A stretch of DNA of 64,000 nucleotides from Bacteroidales bacterium UBA6401 (GCA_002438635.1 DJPX01000026.1:6923-70922), one strand, 5' to 3'. Positions 8,101 to 16,297 are shown, numbered from the stretch's first letter. Notes: a model not told the origin generated them from the sequence alone. Numbers and translations: made by a program.

Positions 8101-9459
8101 TTATTTAAACAGAATTCTTACTAGTGTCTTAACATCGGTGACACGTACTATTTCTATACCTGGCATCTTTGCGGTATCCAGTGATGTGTAAGAACTTATG
8201 AATATTTTTTTAAATCCAAGCCTTGCTGCTTCCTTTACCAGTCGGTCTGCTTGCGCCACAGGTCTAATCTCTCCACTTAGTCCTACTTCAGCAGCAAAAC
8301 AGTAGTCGCCAGGTAGTGCGAAATCAAAATTGGAAGATAGAACAGCGCATATTATGGCTAAATCGCAAGCCGGGTCGGATACTTTAAGTCCCCCCGCCAT
8401 ATTAAGAAAGACATCCTTGGCCCCAAGTTTAAACCCTGCTCTTTTCTCTAGTACAGCTAGTAGCATATTTAGTCTTCTTACATCGAACCCGGTGGCTGAT
8501 CGTTGAGCTGTTCCGTATGCGGCGCTAGAAACAAGTGCTTGTACTTCAAATAACAGAGGTCTATTGCCTTCAAGCATTGCGCAAATGGCGGTGCCGCTCA
8601 GGCCTTGTTCATGCAGGGGAATTAGCATTTCGGAAGGATTGGCCACTTCTTTAAGTCCTTGTCCAGTCATCTCAAAAACAGCGAGTTCGGAAGTGGAACC
8701 GAAACGATTTTTAATTGAACGCATAATCCGGTAGGCTCCTTTATTTTCTCCTTCGAATTGAAGAACCACATCTACTATATGCTCTAATATTTTAGGCCCT
8801 GCGATAAAGCCATCTTTAGTTATGTGACCTATAAGTATGACCGGAGTTCCGCTTTCCTTGCTGAAACGCAAAAGCCTGGAGGCTACTTCTTTAATCTGAG
8901 AAACTGAACCTGCACTTGATTCGACATTGTCACAATACATAGTTTGGACAGAATCGACGATCATTAAATCCGGAGCGAATTTTTGCGCCTGTTCGAGGAT
9001 ATCATCCATTCGCGTCTGCGCATATATTGAGCATAGTGTCGCATCTCCGCCAAGCCTGTCCGCTCTCATCTTTACTTGTTTTTCGCTTTCCTCTCCTGTG
9101 ACATATAGCGTTTTTAAGTCTTTGCTATATAAGGGTATCTGTAGTGAAAGTGTAGATTTGCCAATACCGGGTTCCCCTCCTATCAGCACCAGTGACCCTG
9201 GAACTATTCCTCCGCCAAGGAGTCTATCTAATTCGCCGTTTCCAAGACTTTTGCGTTGTTCTTGGTCGTTTTGTATGTCTTTAAGCAGAATGGGGGTATG
9301 TGATGCTTCTCGTAATTTAAATGATGATTTCGAACTTTGAACTTTCACCGGTGCTTCCACCATTGTGTTCCATTCTTTGCAGGCAGGGCATTGTCCCATC
9401 CATTTGGGGCTTTCGTAACCACAATTCGAACAAAACCATATTGTTTTTTCTTTAGCCAT
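8101..9459 (-). CDS. radA: DNA repair protein RadA
   Basis: 452 residues. An N-terminal zinc finger (Cys10, Cys13, Cys24, Cys27) is followed by a RecA-like ATPase with Walker A GGEPGIGKST, the RadA signature KNRFG, and a C-terminal Lon-protease-like domain without protease activity. RadA is a branch-migration helicase that extends recombination intermediates. It is the last gene of a seven-gene leftward operon (14033 to 8101) in which neighbouring genes are separated by 4 bp or less. Confidence 0.96.
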   Translation of the reverse strand: MAKEKTIWFCSNCGYESPKWMGQCPACKEWNTMVEAPVKVQSSKSSFKLREASHTPILLKDIQNDQEQRKSLGNGELDRLLGGGIVPGSLVLIGGEPGIGKSTLSLQIPLYSKDLKTLYVTGEESEKQVKMRADRLGGDATLCSIYAQTRMDDILEQAQKFAPDLMIVDSVQTMYCDNVESSAGSVSQIKEVASRLLRFSKESGTPVILIGHITKDGFIAGPKILEHIVDVVLQFEGENKGAYRIMRSIKNRFGSTSELAVFEMTGQGLKEVANPSEMLIPLHEQGLSGTAICAMLEGNRPLLFEVQALVSSAAYGTAQRSATGFDVRRLNMLLAVLEKRAGFKLGAKDVFLNMAGGLKVSDPACDLAIICAVLSSNFDFALPGDYCFAAEVGLSGEIRPVAQADRLVKEAARLGFKKIFISSYTSLDTAKMPGIEIVRVTDVKTLVRILFK

Positions 9460-9460
9460 G

Positions 9461-9955
9461 TCACCTTCGTTTTAATTCATATACCTCCATATCGGAGATC
9501 TTAGCATTGTCTATTTTAAATCTAAGCGCGGTTCTTACTATTTGCCATCCTTGAAGCCCGCATGCTCCAGGATTGATAGTCAGCATGTTGAAGCGATTAT
9601 CGTATTGGACTTTCAGAATATGGGAATGACCGCAGACGAATAGGTTAGGACGGAATTGTTCTATAAGTCTTAGGGCTCTAATATCGTATTTGCCAGGATA
9701 TCCGCCTATGTGTGTCATAAGAACATTCAAGCCTTCGCACATGAAATTTTGGAATGCTGGATATTCAAATCGTATGTCTTGTCCATCGCAATTGCCATAT
9801 ACTCCGATGGTTTTTTTCCAATCTGAAATCTTTTTTGCAAATTCAAGGCCTCCACCCCAGTCTCCTGCATGCCATATTTCGTCCACTGGTTCTAAAAAAG
9901 ACTTGAACTCCGGGCTCCACACTCCGTGAGTGTCGCTAATAACTCCTATGTACAT
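9461..9955 (-). CDS. YfcE/MJ0936-type metallophosphoesterase
   Basis: 164 residues with the full set of calcineurin-like metal ligands: ISDTHG at the N-terminus, HAGDWG, GNCDG, THIGGYPG and CGHSH. Small members of this family hydrolyse phosphodiesters or phosphomonoesters in the cytoplasm; the natural substrate is usually not known. One base separates it from radA and 3 bp from rsmE, so it is in the same operon. Confidence 0.88.
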   Translation of the reverse strand: MYIGVISDTHGVWSPEFKSFLEPVDEIWHAGDWGGGLEFAKKISDWKKTIGVYGNCDGQDIRFEYPAFQNFMCEGLNVLMTHIGGYPGKYDIRALRLIEQFRPNLFVCGHSHILKVQYDNRFNMLTINPGACGLQGWQIVRTALRFKIDNAKISDMEVYELKRR

Positions 9956-9958
9956 TTT

Positions 9959-10669
9959 TTACATGTATTTATTATATACACTAAATACAGCGTAAAGTCC
10001 TGCAGTTTCCGTCCTTAGCCGAGAGTTCCCCATGTGAACAGGAATAAACCCATTTTTAAGAGCTTCATCAACTTCTCTTGTTGAAAAATCACCTTCCGGC
10101 CCAATAAGAATGATTATTTTATCCGATGGGGATTTTTCCAAAGCCTCCTTGATTGAAATTTTTTCTTCTTCGAAGCAATGTGCTATGAGTTTGAGGGCAT
10201 CAGATGGAGCTTTTTTGATAAAATCAATAACGCTTTGTGGTTCTTCGATAGTGGGGATTTTGGCTTTTAAGGATTGTTTAGCCGCGCTGAGGACAATGCG
10301 TTTCATCCTATCAATTTTGTAGACTTTTCTTTCGGATTTTTCGCCTATAATAGGGGCCAATGTGTCCAACCCTATTTCTGTGGCCTTTTCCCCTAACCAT
10401 TCGAATCGCTCATTATTTTTAGTCGGACAAACGGCTAGTGTTAGATCGTACTTGTGAGTGCCCCATCCTGGAGTTGAAGAAAGGATGTGTGCTGATGCAT
10501 TGTTAGAATTGGCAGTTAAAAGGATACATTCAAATAGAACCCCAGAGCCGTCCATAGCATAGATATGGTCATTTTCTTTATGACGCATAACTTTAACTAT
10601 ATGTAGGCTTTCTTGTGCATCGAACTTTATGGTGTCGGCATTAACAAGCTGTCCGAAGAAGATCTCCAT
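9959..10669 (-). CDS. rsmE: 16S rRNA (uracil1498-N3)-methyltransferase RsmE
   Basis: 236 residues: an N-terminal PUA-like domain followed by a SPOUT methyltransferase fold with the deep-knot motifs LIGPEGDFSTREVDEAL and LGNSRLRTETA-like (here MGNSRLRTETAGL). It methylates U1498 in the 30S decoding region. Part of the mutL-radA operon; lies 3 bp after the rhomboid gene. Confidence 0.95.
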   Translation of the reverse strand: MEIFFGQLVNADTIKFDAQESLHIVKVMRHKENDHIYAMDGSGVLFECILLTANSNNASAHILSSTPGWGTHKYDLTLAVCPTKNNERFEWLGEKATEIGLDTLAPIIGEKSERKVYKIDRMKRIVLSAAKQSLKAKIPTIEEPQSVIDFIKKAPSDALKLIAHCFEEEKISIKEALEKSPSDKIIILIGPEGDFSTREVDEALKNGFIPVHMGNSRLRTETAGLYAVFSVYNKYM

Positions 10670-10672
10670 AGT

Positions 10673-11377
10673 CTAGTCTCTCATGTATCCAGTAAATAAC
10701 CTGTTCTTTTTACGCCAATACAATATAAGAAGCCATCCGAAGAGCATACCACCGATATGGGCAAAGTGAGCTACACCATCGTTGAATCCGCGTATGCCGG
10801 TAAATAGTTCAATAACGGCAAATATAATCACCCAGCTTTTTGCGCTTAGGGTTATAGGCGGGAAAATAAGTGTCAGTCGACTTTGTGGGTATATTAGGGC
10901 GTATGAAATCAAGATTCCATAAATGGCGCCTGACGCACCTACGGTAGGTACACTTTTAAGAGATGCGTACGTTTGCAACGCAGCGGCAGATCCACTTGCG
11001 ATTTTTGCTTCAAGAGAAGCGAGCTGTAGATTCATTACTCCGAAATGGAGTGCAACTGCTCCCAATCCGGCCACAAAGTATAGTATAAGGAATTTTTGAG
11101 TGCCAATGGTCCTTTCAACAGGCGTTCCGAAAGTGTAAAGTGCGAACATATTGAAGAATAGGTGCCATATACCTCCATGCATAAACATATGAGTGATAAG
11201 TTGCCACCAGTGAAAATAGTGGGAACTAGGATAGTATAGGGCAAATGTGCTATACATAAAATTTTGGTTTATTAGCGTTGCTAAAAAAACCAAGGTATTT
11301 ATGATTATCAAATTCTTTGTGGCAGGCGGAACGTTACTGAAAAATCCCCCGCGAGTGTTGTTGTAATTGTAGTACAT
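10673..11377 (-). CDS. Rhomboid family intramembrane serine protease
   Basis: 234 residues with six membrane spans. The catalytic Ser lies in GASGAIYG and the catalytic His in AHIGGMLFGW; the WHLFFNMFALYTFG segment matches loop 1/helix 2 of the family. Rhomboids cleave membrane proteins within the bilayer; the substrate is unknown. Its start ATG overlaps the mutL stop by one base. The N-terminus (about 20 residues, Asn/Tyr rich) is short, so no extra domain is present. Confidence 0.93.
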   Translation of the reverse strand: MYYNYNNTRGGFFSNVPPATKNLIIINTLVFLATLINQNFMYSTFALYYPSSHYFHWWQLITHMFMHGGIWHLFFNMFALYTFGTPVERTIGTQKFLILYFVAGLGAVALHFGVMNLQLASLEAKIASGSAAALQTYASLKSVPTVGASGAIYGILISYALIYPQSRLTLIFPPITLSAKSWVIIFAVIELFTGIRGFNDGVAHFAHIGGMLFGWLLILYWRKKNRLFTGYMRD

Positions 11378-13170
11378 TAAAATAATTTTTCTATATCATC
11401 AATGGTGATAAGTTTTGAAATCCTTTTGCCTGATGGTGTGTATTCTGAATTGTCGCATGACTTTAATCTTTCAGCCAAGCGTTTTACGGCCAGTTGAGTT
11501 AAAGGGATGTCACGTTTAACTTTTAATTCAGATAACCTTTTGGCTATGTCACTTTGCATTATCTCAGGAAGAGAATGATGCTCGTCTTCCAATATCTGCA
11601 ATAAATCTGCCACCACACTGCGTACGGTGCTTTCGTCAAAGTTATAGCCTTCGGGTAATCCTTCTACAATAATGGTGTCAGTGCCAAATATTCTAATGCT
11701 GAAGCCTAATTTATCTAACAACTCAGAATATTCTTCTATTAGTGGGACGAAGGAAGGCGCTATTTGTATCTGGATGGGGAAAAGTGCTGTCTGGCATACA
11801 GGTTTCTCGTTGTGTATGGCGGCAAGCATTTGCTCGTAAAGAATTCTACTTTGTGCTCTGTGTATATTGGTCAATATAATACCATTATTTGTTGGAGTGC
11901 AAATGTATTTTTGGGATATTACGAATTGAACAGATGCGTCTTCTTGTATGTCGGAAGGCTCGAAAAGTGCCTTGTAGTCTTGTTTGGGCGGTGTGTAAGG
12001 GCCGTAAGTGCTTGCTGTAGGTTTTTCATGCAGCGTTTTAGGCGTATCGAATGGGTTGTAATCACTTTCAAAGTCTATGGCTGCTGAAATTTCTGAATTC
12101 TTAAATCCCGATGAAAAGTCATTTATGGTAGGCATATTAGTGATTGCAGCTCCTGCATCGAAGTCGATCATGTCTCCAAATCCATTACGACCTAAAGTCT
12201 CTCTTATGCTAGCATAGAGAGTTTGAAAAATCATAGAATCATTTTCGAACTTTACTTCTGTTTTAGTCGGGCTAATATTGACATCTATGCTTTGAGGCTC
12301 TGCACTTAGAAAAATAAAGTATGAAGGAGTCAAACCATCCGGCGTTACTTCAGAGTAGGCGTTCATTATGGCTTTATGTAGGTAGGCACTTTTAAAATAG
12401 CGTCCATTCACGAAAAGAAACTGGTTCCCAAGGGTTTTCTTTGCGTTTTTCGGGGCGCCTATATAACCGCTTATAGATATAGCGGAGGTTTGATAATTCA
12501 AATCCACCACATCGCCTACCACACTCGATCCCAGCAGGTCAAGAATTCTAAATTTAAGTCCGGGAACTTTTTTAAGTAAAAGGATATCTTTCCCATTGTG
12601 GGATAGAGAAAAGTTTAGATCTGGTCGTGTTATGGCTACTCTTGTGAATTCCTCCATTATGTGTCGGAATTCCACATTATCGGATTTGAGAAATTTGCGT
12701 CTTGCAGGAGTGTTGTAGAAAAGGTTACGGACTTCAATGGAAGTCCCCTGCGCTTGACTGACGGACTTTTGTTCTATAACTTCGCCTCCTTCCATTATGA
12801 CTTGTGTGCCTACCTCGTCGGTATCCGTTTTGGTCTTGAGCGTGACTTGTGAAACTGCAGCTATTGAGGCCAATGCTTCGCCTCTAAATCCGAAAGTGTG
12901 GATGTTTTCAAGATCGTTCTGGTTAGAAATTTTCGAAGTGGCGTGTCTTCCAAAGCACCTTATGGCGTCATCTGCTGACATGCCGCAACCATTATCGATA
13001 ACTTGAATTAGCGTCCTTCCGGCATCTTTTATTATCAGGTTAATTTGACTGCTTCCGGCATCTACAGCATTTTCTAATAACTCTTTAACAACAGAAGATG
13101 GCCTTTGAACCACTTCTCCTGCAGCGATCATATTAGATAGTTGTGTCGGTAAGACCTGAATTACCCCCAT
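11377..13170 (-). CDS. mutL: DNA mismatch repair protein MutL
   Basis: 597 residues. The N-terminal GHKL ATPase contains AAGEVVQRPSSVVKELLENAV (motif I), DNGCGM, FGFRGEALASIA and the RRKFL region. A poorly conserved linker (about 340-410) precedes the C-terminal dimerisation domain. The endonuclease motif DQHAAHER is replaced by NIHRAQSR and the C-terminal CPHGRP by TPSGKR, so latent nuclease activity seems unlikely. Coupled to rhomboid (1-bp overlap) and 4 bp after tsaC. Confidence 0.96.
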   Translation of the reverse strand: MGVIQVLPTQLSNMIAAGEVVQRPSSVVKELLENAVDAGSSQINLIIKDAGRTLIQVIDNGCGMSADDAIRCFGRHATSKISNQNDLENIHTFGFRGEALASIAAVSQVTLKTKTDTDEVGTQVIMEGGEVIEQKSVSQAQGTSIEVRNLFYNTPARRKFLKSDNVEFRHIMEEFTRVAITRPDLNFSLSHNGKDILLLKKVPGLKFRILDLLGSSVVGDVVDLNYQTSAISISGYIGAPKNAKKTLGNQFLFVNGRYFKSAYLHKAIMNAYSEVTPDGLTPSYFIFLSAEPQSIDVNISPTKTEVKFENDSMIFQTLYASIRETLGRNGFGDMIDFDAGAAITNMPTINDFSSGFKNSEISAAIDFESDYNPFDTPKTLHEKPTASTYGPYTPPKQDYKALFEPSDIQEDASVQFVISQKYICTPTNNGIILTNIHRAQSRILYEQMLAAIHNEKPVCQTALFPIQIQIAPSFVPLIEEYSELLDKLGFSIRIFGTDTIIVEGLPEGYNFDESTVRSVVADLLQILEDEHHSLPEIMQSDIAKRLSELKVKRDIPLTQLAVKRLAERLKSCDNSEYTPSGKRISKLITIDDIEKLF

Positions 13171-13174
13171 TTTT

Positions 13175-13738
13175 CTATCCTCTAATTATTTTAATTTCCC
13201 CATCAAGGGCTACTTTGATGATTTGACTGGCTTTATTTCCATCCCGATCGTTAGGGCTTTGGGGAAGAATGAAGTCCACACCATCTTTGATATGTTGAGA
13301 AATCTCCGAAAAAGATTTTGGCGCCGGTTCGCCAGATATATTGGCAGAGGTGGAAACAAGTGGTTTCCCGAACCTTTGGACAAGTTCCAGACAACTGCCG
13401 CTGAGTGGAATTCTTATGCCTACGCTACCGTCTTCGGCTATCGCGTTATTGGCCAATCCTGTCGCTCCCGGGTAGATGATGGTCATGGGAGCGTCGTTGA
13501 CTTCCACAAGTTGAATAGCCATTTGTGGAATTTCTTTTATGTAGCGAGCTACCATGTCGAGGTTCGATGCCAGCATCACGAGCGCTTTTGAATCTTCTCG
13601 TTTTTTGAGTTTATATACGCGGTCCACTGCTTCAGGGTTAGTTCCATCGCATCCAATTCCCCAAATGGTGTCTGTCGGGTAGAGTATAAGTCCCCCTTTT
13701 TTTAGTATGTTTATAGCTTCAAAAATGTTGTTATCCAT
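13175..13738 (-). CDS. tsaC: Threonylcarbamoyl-AMP synthase (TsaC/Sua5/YrdC)
   Basis: 187 residues, single YrdC domain. Motifs: GGLILYPTDTIWGIGCDGTN near the N-terminus, the KKREDSKAL loop, and PLVSTSANISGEPA. It makes threonylcarbamoyl-AMP from threonine, bicarbonate and ATP for t6A tRNA modification. There is no Sua5 C-terminal domain. Second gene of the operon; TsaE, which acts later in the pathway, is at 6035-6460. Confidence 0.95.
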   Translation of the reverse strand: MDNNIFEAINILKKGGLILYPTDTIWGIGCDGTNPEAVDRVYKLKKREDSKALVMLASNLDMVARYIKEIPQMAIQLVEVNDAPMTIIYPGATGLANNAIAEDGSVGIRIPLSGSCLELVQRFGKPLVSTSANISGEPAPKSFSEISQHIKDGVDFILPQSPNDRDGNKASQIIKVALDGEIKIIRG

Positions 13739-13742
13739 AGCA

Positions 13743-14033
13743 TTATAATAAAGCGTAGAATTTTGTAATGTATATTAGGACTACGGCGATAAGGATCAGC
13801 CCTACGATTCCGATAATGTTCTGAGCCTTCGTGGCGTGGCCTCTTTCTTTGCTATAGTTACCATTTCTGAAAGCTCCTTTTAGATAACTTCCTGGAGTAT
13901 AGTCATCTTTTTCTTGTGAACCATCCACGTGTCCGAATTTTTTCTTAAGGGCTTCTTTTTCCGGGTCATAATACCGGGGCTTGTAATTGAATACCCTGTG
14001 TTGGCTTTCTCCGAACCAATTGAAAATACCCAT
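13743..14033 (-). CDS. Small conserved-type membrane protein, unknown function
   Basis: 96 residues. The start chosen is the ATG at 14033 (MGIFNWFGES); the longer frame would begin with TTG two codons earlier. Residues 1-65 are hydrophilic and rich in Tyr, Lys and Asp; residues about 70-92 form one membrane span (IIGIVGLILIAVVLIYI). First gene of the operon leading into tsaC-mutL-radA. I recognise no domain. Confidence 0.75.
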   Translation of the reverse strand: MGIFNWFGESQHRVFNYKPRYYDPEKEALKKKFGHVDGSQEKDDYTPGSYLKGAFRNGNYSKERGHATKAQNIIGIVGLILIAVVLIYITKFYALL

Positions 14034-14483
14034 AATCAATGCGCATGACTATAAATTTAAGTTACGCAAGTAAGTTCTTTAATTATAGTTGAGTGCTGCG
14101 CGACCTTGCAAACTTTATTATATCGCGCAAGCGTATTTACAAATTTAATGTTTTTTGCTATAAAATCGAATTCTTTTCGGTTTAACTTTTTTATCTTGTC
14201 TTTGATGGCTTATTCCACTTCTTTCTCAACGGAACAAAGGGAAAGCTTATAAAGTTTAAACGGTGTTTTTTATTTGTTGATTCAGCAATCGTAATACCAT
14301 TCTTCCAAATGGAACGCTTTAAAAGTCTTTTCGTATCTTGTGAATGGAACGAAAACTAGTTCTTTGCGGGCGGCATCGGGTGACATTTGCGTTTTTTTCT
14401 ATCGCGTACAATTACTTTTAGGTGATGAATTGTTTTTAAGTGGGCTGAATTAATCGTAATTTTGCAGAAAATTAGAAAATTGT
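14034..14483. other. 450-bp intergenic region between divergent operons
   Basis: No reading frame or RNA gene is supported here. On the minus strand TAAATTTG (plus-strand CAAATTTA, 14140-14147) could be a -7 element for the leftward operon with a leader of about 100 nt. Near the right end lies the ispF promoter element. Two copies of AATGGAACG occur at about 14307 and 14342. Confidence 0.5.
14457..14464 (+). promoter_or_regulatory. Probable -7 promoter element of ispF
   Basis: TAATTTTG fits TAnnTTTG, 19 bp before the ispF ATG. A TTG at 14430-14432 is a possible -33 element but at a slightly long spacing (24 bp). Confidence 0.45.
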
Positions 14484-14966
14484 ATGTCTGAATTTAGAAT
14501 AGGTCAGGGTTATGATGTTCATAGGATGGCGGAGGGGCTTCCGATGTTCCTATGTGGAGTGCAAGTTCCTTCAGAAAAAGGGTTTGTGGCGCATTCGGAT
14601 GGAGATGTAGCTATACATGCGTTATGTGATGCTCTGCTTGGCGCTGTGGCTTTGGGCGATATTGGCCATTTGTTTCCAGATACGGATCCAGCATATAAGG
14701 GGATTTCCAGTCGACTGCTGCTAAAAGAAGTAGTTGCGCGAGTGTTACAGATGGGATGGTCGATTGCCAATTGTGATATAACGATTGCTCTGCAGTCACC
14801 GAAATTGGCTCCTTATATAGATTCTATGCGTGGCGTACTTGCTGAGGTAATGAGAATTGATATGGATGCGGTAAGTGTGAAAGCGACCACTACAGAGCGA
14901 TTGGGCTTTGTAGGACGTGGTGAAGGTTGTGAAGTCTGGGCTGTGGTTATGTTGCATAGGGGGTGA
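14484..14966 (+). CDS. ispF: 2-C-methyl-D-erythritol 2,4-cyclodiphosphate synthase
   Basis: 160 residues, full length. RIGQGYDVHRM carries the zinc-binding Asp and His; SDGDVAIHALCDALLGA carries the third ligand (His) and the signature; GDIGHLFPDTDP and VSVKATTTERLGF complete the active site. It catalyses the cyclising step of the MEP isoprenoid pathway. It stands alone: upstream is a divergent operon, downstream the tRNA pair with its own promoter. Confidence 0.96.
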   Translation: MSEFRIGQGYDVHRMAEGLPMFLCGVQVPSEKGFVAHSDGDVAIHALCDALLGAVALGDIGHLFPDTDPAYKGISSRLLLKEVVARVLQMGWSIANCDITIALQSPKLAPYIDSMRGVLAEVMRIDMDAVSVKATTTERLGFVGRGEGCEVWAVVMLHRG

Positions 14967-14984
14967 CAGATAAATTGAAAAAAG

Positions 14985-15016
14985 TTTGGCAGTGTCGAAT
15001 TCTCTTATTATCTTTG
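14985..15016 (+). promoter_or_regulatory. Promoter of the tRNA-Gln/tRNA-Met unit
   Basis: TTTG at 14985-14988 and TATCTTTG at 15009-15016 are separated by exactly 20 bp, an exact match to the Bacteroidota -33/-7 consensus. The predicted transcript would start about 25 nt before tRNA-Gln. Confidence 0.8.
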
Positions 15017-15047
15017 CGTTCCTTTTTGGGAATTGAAATAATCATAT

Positions 15048-15118
15048 TGAGATATGGTGTAATGGTAGCACTACAGATTCTGGCTCTGTCAGTGAGGGTT
15101 CGAATCCTTCTATCTCAA
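15048..15118 (+). tRNA. tRNA-Gln (anticodon CTG)
   Basis: 71 nt cloverleaf. Acceptor stem TGAGATA/TATCTCA is perfectly paired; the anticodon stem ACAGA/TCTGT encloses the loop TTCTGGC, giving anticodon CTG. T-arm GAGGG-TTCGAAT-CCTTC has one G-T pair. The discriminator base is A at 15118; CCA is not encoded. Confidence 0.93.
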
Positions 15119-15129
15119 CAACGCTTGAT

Positions 15130-15203
15130 GGCGGGGTAGCTCAGCTGGTTAGAGCGTCGGATTCATAATCCGGAGGTCGCGGGATCGTGCCCCGCTCCCG
15201 CTA
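15130..15203 (+). tRNA. tRNA-Met (anticodon CAT), elongator-like
   Basis: 74 nt. Acceptor GGCGGGG/TCCCGCT has G-T wobbles at both ends; the anticodon stem TCGGA/TCCGG encloses TTCATAA (anticodon CAT). It lacks the three consecutive G-C anticodon-stem pairs of initiators, so it is elongator-like; a lysidine-modified tRNA-Ile cannot be excluded. The T-loop is ATCGTGC (15184-15190) instead of TTCGANT: positions 54 and 58 appear swapped (A54, T58). Confidence 0.9.
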
Positions 15204-15226
15204 CATTAACTCTAATTAATAGTAAA

Positions 15227-15508
15227 ATGAACCTTAGAGATATAAAAAAAGATATTGAATATGTTCTCGGAGCATTTATCGAGGATTGTTCGGTTGTTGC
15301 TGCAGTAAGACCACAAACAGATGAAAAAGTGGCTGCGCTTATGGAAGAAGCTATCGATCTTTATAACGCATTGAAAGATAAAGTATATGCCAGAAAAGAA
15401 GGTAGCGTAAAAGCATATTATGCATCGCTTAGGAAAGAGATTTTGGAGAAAACAGATGCGTTGTATGATAAATTGAGTGAAACAGTCAAGTCGGATATGA
15501 CAGAATAA
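15227..15508 (+). CDS. Small helical protein, unknown function, in the tRNA transcript
   Basis: 93 residues, almost entirely predicted helix with many Lys, Glu, Asp and Ala and no membrane span or signal. It begins MNLRDIKKDIEYVLGAF. It starts 24 nt after tRNA-Met with no promoter-like sequence between, and a strong terminator follows its stop, so it is probably transcribed together with the two tRNAs. I recognise no family. Confidence 0.75.
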   Translation: MNLRDIKKDIEYVLGAFIEDCSVVAAVRPQTDEKVAALMEEAIDLYNALKDKVYARKEGSVKAYYASLRKEILEKTDALYDKLSETVKSDMTE

Positions 15509-15530
15509 GCCAGATAAACAGAAATACTTG

Positions 15531-15578
15531 AAAGAGGGTGACATCAAACGCTGAAAGGCGAAGAGGTTACCCTCTTTT
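15531..15578 (+). terminator. Intrinsic terminator after the tRNA/93-residue gene unit
   Basis: Perfect 9-bp stem AAAGAGGGT (15531-15539) with ACCCTCTTT (15569-15577), followed by a T-rich tail. The 29-nt loop contains a second small hairpin CGCTGAAAGGCG. Confidence 0.75.
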
Positions 15579-15635
15579 GTTGTGCACTATTGGCCCTTTA
15601 TGAAAGATAGAATTTATCGGGGCTCATTCATGTAC

Positions 15636-15665
15636 TGACAAAATGTCACTGGTATGCTGGTTGAT
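15636..15665 (+). promoter_or_regulatory. Palindromic operator-like site and possible RpoN-type promoter upstream of hsp20
   Basis: TGACA-AAA-TGTCA (15636-15648) is a perfect palindrome. It is followed directly by TGGTATG-N4-TTGAT (15650-15665), which resembles the sigma-54 consensus TGGYAYR-N4-TTGCW with one mismatch at the key C. It lies 53 bp before the hsp20 start. No TAnnTTTG element is seen. Regulatory role inferred. Confidence 0.4.
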
Positions 15666-15717
15666 TATAATCTAGTCGTATCCGTTGAAAGACGGGTGCG
15701 AAATAGGAGATTTAATT

Positions 15718-16179
15718 ATGTTACCAATAGTAAAAAATTCAAGAAGGCATGGCGAGAATAGTTCTTGGCTGCCAACGATATTCGATGACTTTTTCGGTGA
15801 TGAATTTATGGGAATTCCTGTAGCAAGACAGTTTGCCACACCAGCAGTGAACATCGTGGAGAATGAAAAACAATACGATATTCAGGTAGCTGCTCCAGGC
15901 ATGACTAAGGATGACTTTAAGATAAACATCAATTCGGAGAACGAACTCGTCATTAGTCTAGAGAAAAAGGAAAAAGAAGAAAAGGAGGACGAAAAGAAGT
16001 CTACATGGCTTCGTAGAGAGTTTTCATACGCTTCCTATTCACAGAGTTTCACTCTTCCAGATAATGTAAGTGAAGATAAGATTTCTGCTAAAATGGAAAA
16101 TGGTGTGTTAAACATCGTGCTTCCTAAAAAAGAAAATGAAAAACAAAAGCCTACTACTCGCCAGATAGAAATCCTGTAG
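15718..16179 (+). CDS. Small heat-shock protein (Hsp20/alpha-crystallin family)
   Basis: 153 residues. Start at 15718 chosen because of an AGGAG ribosome-binding site about 8 nt upstream and because MLPIVKNSRR is the usual N-terminus; the longer frame (15685) has no such support. The alpha-crystallin domain spans about residues 45-135, with VNIVENEKQYDIQVAAPGM and the terminal motif NGVLNIVLPK. A KEEKEDEKK loop lies in the middle. These ATP-independent chaperones hold unfolded proteins. It is a single gene between two terminators. Confidence 0.93.
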   Translation: MLPIVKNSRRHGENSSWLPTIFDDFFGDEFMGIPVARQFATPAVNIVENEKQYDIQVAAPGMTKDDFKININSENELVISLEKKEKEEKEDEKKSTWLRREFSYASYSQSFTLPDNVSEDKISAKMENGVLNIVLPKKENEKQKPTTRQIEIL

Positions 16180-16198
16180 TTAGTTTTAGATTCCATAA

Positions 16199-16231
16199 AG
16201 GTGTCCCATGGCGAATGGGACGCCTTTTTTT
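16199..16231 (+). terminator. Intrinsic terminator of hsp20
   Basis: 11-bp stem AGGTGTCCCAT/ATGGGACGCCT (one G-T pair) with a 5-nt loop and a run of six or more T. Confidence 0.85.
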
Positions 16232-16289
16232 GTGTTCCGCACATAAGTTATTGTTTATCTAAGTGTTTTTTTCTTAGCGGCAAATTAGG

Positions 16290-16297
16290 TATATTTG
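16290..16297 (+). promoter_or_regulatory. Probable -7 promoter element of the aspS-murB-murA operon
   Basis: TATATTTG matches TAnnTTTG. A T-run (about 16265-16272) occupies the -33 position. The leader to the aspS ATG would be about 65-70 nt. Confidence 0.5.

Noticed and set aside
14034..14483. Small RNA such as 6S, tmRNA or RNase P RNA
   Set aside because: No matching conserved sequence or long stable pairing was seen; left as unexplained intergenic DNA.
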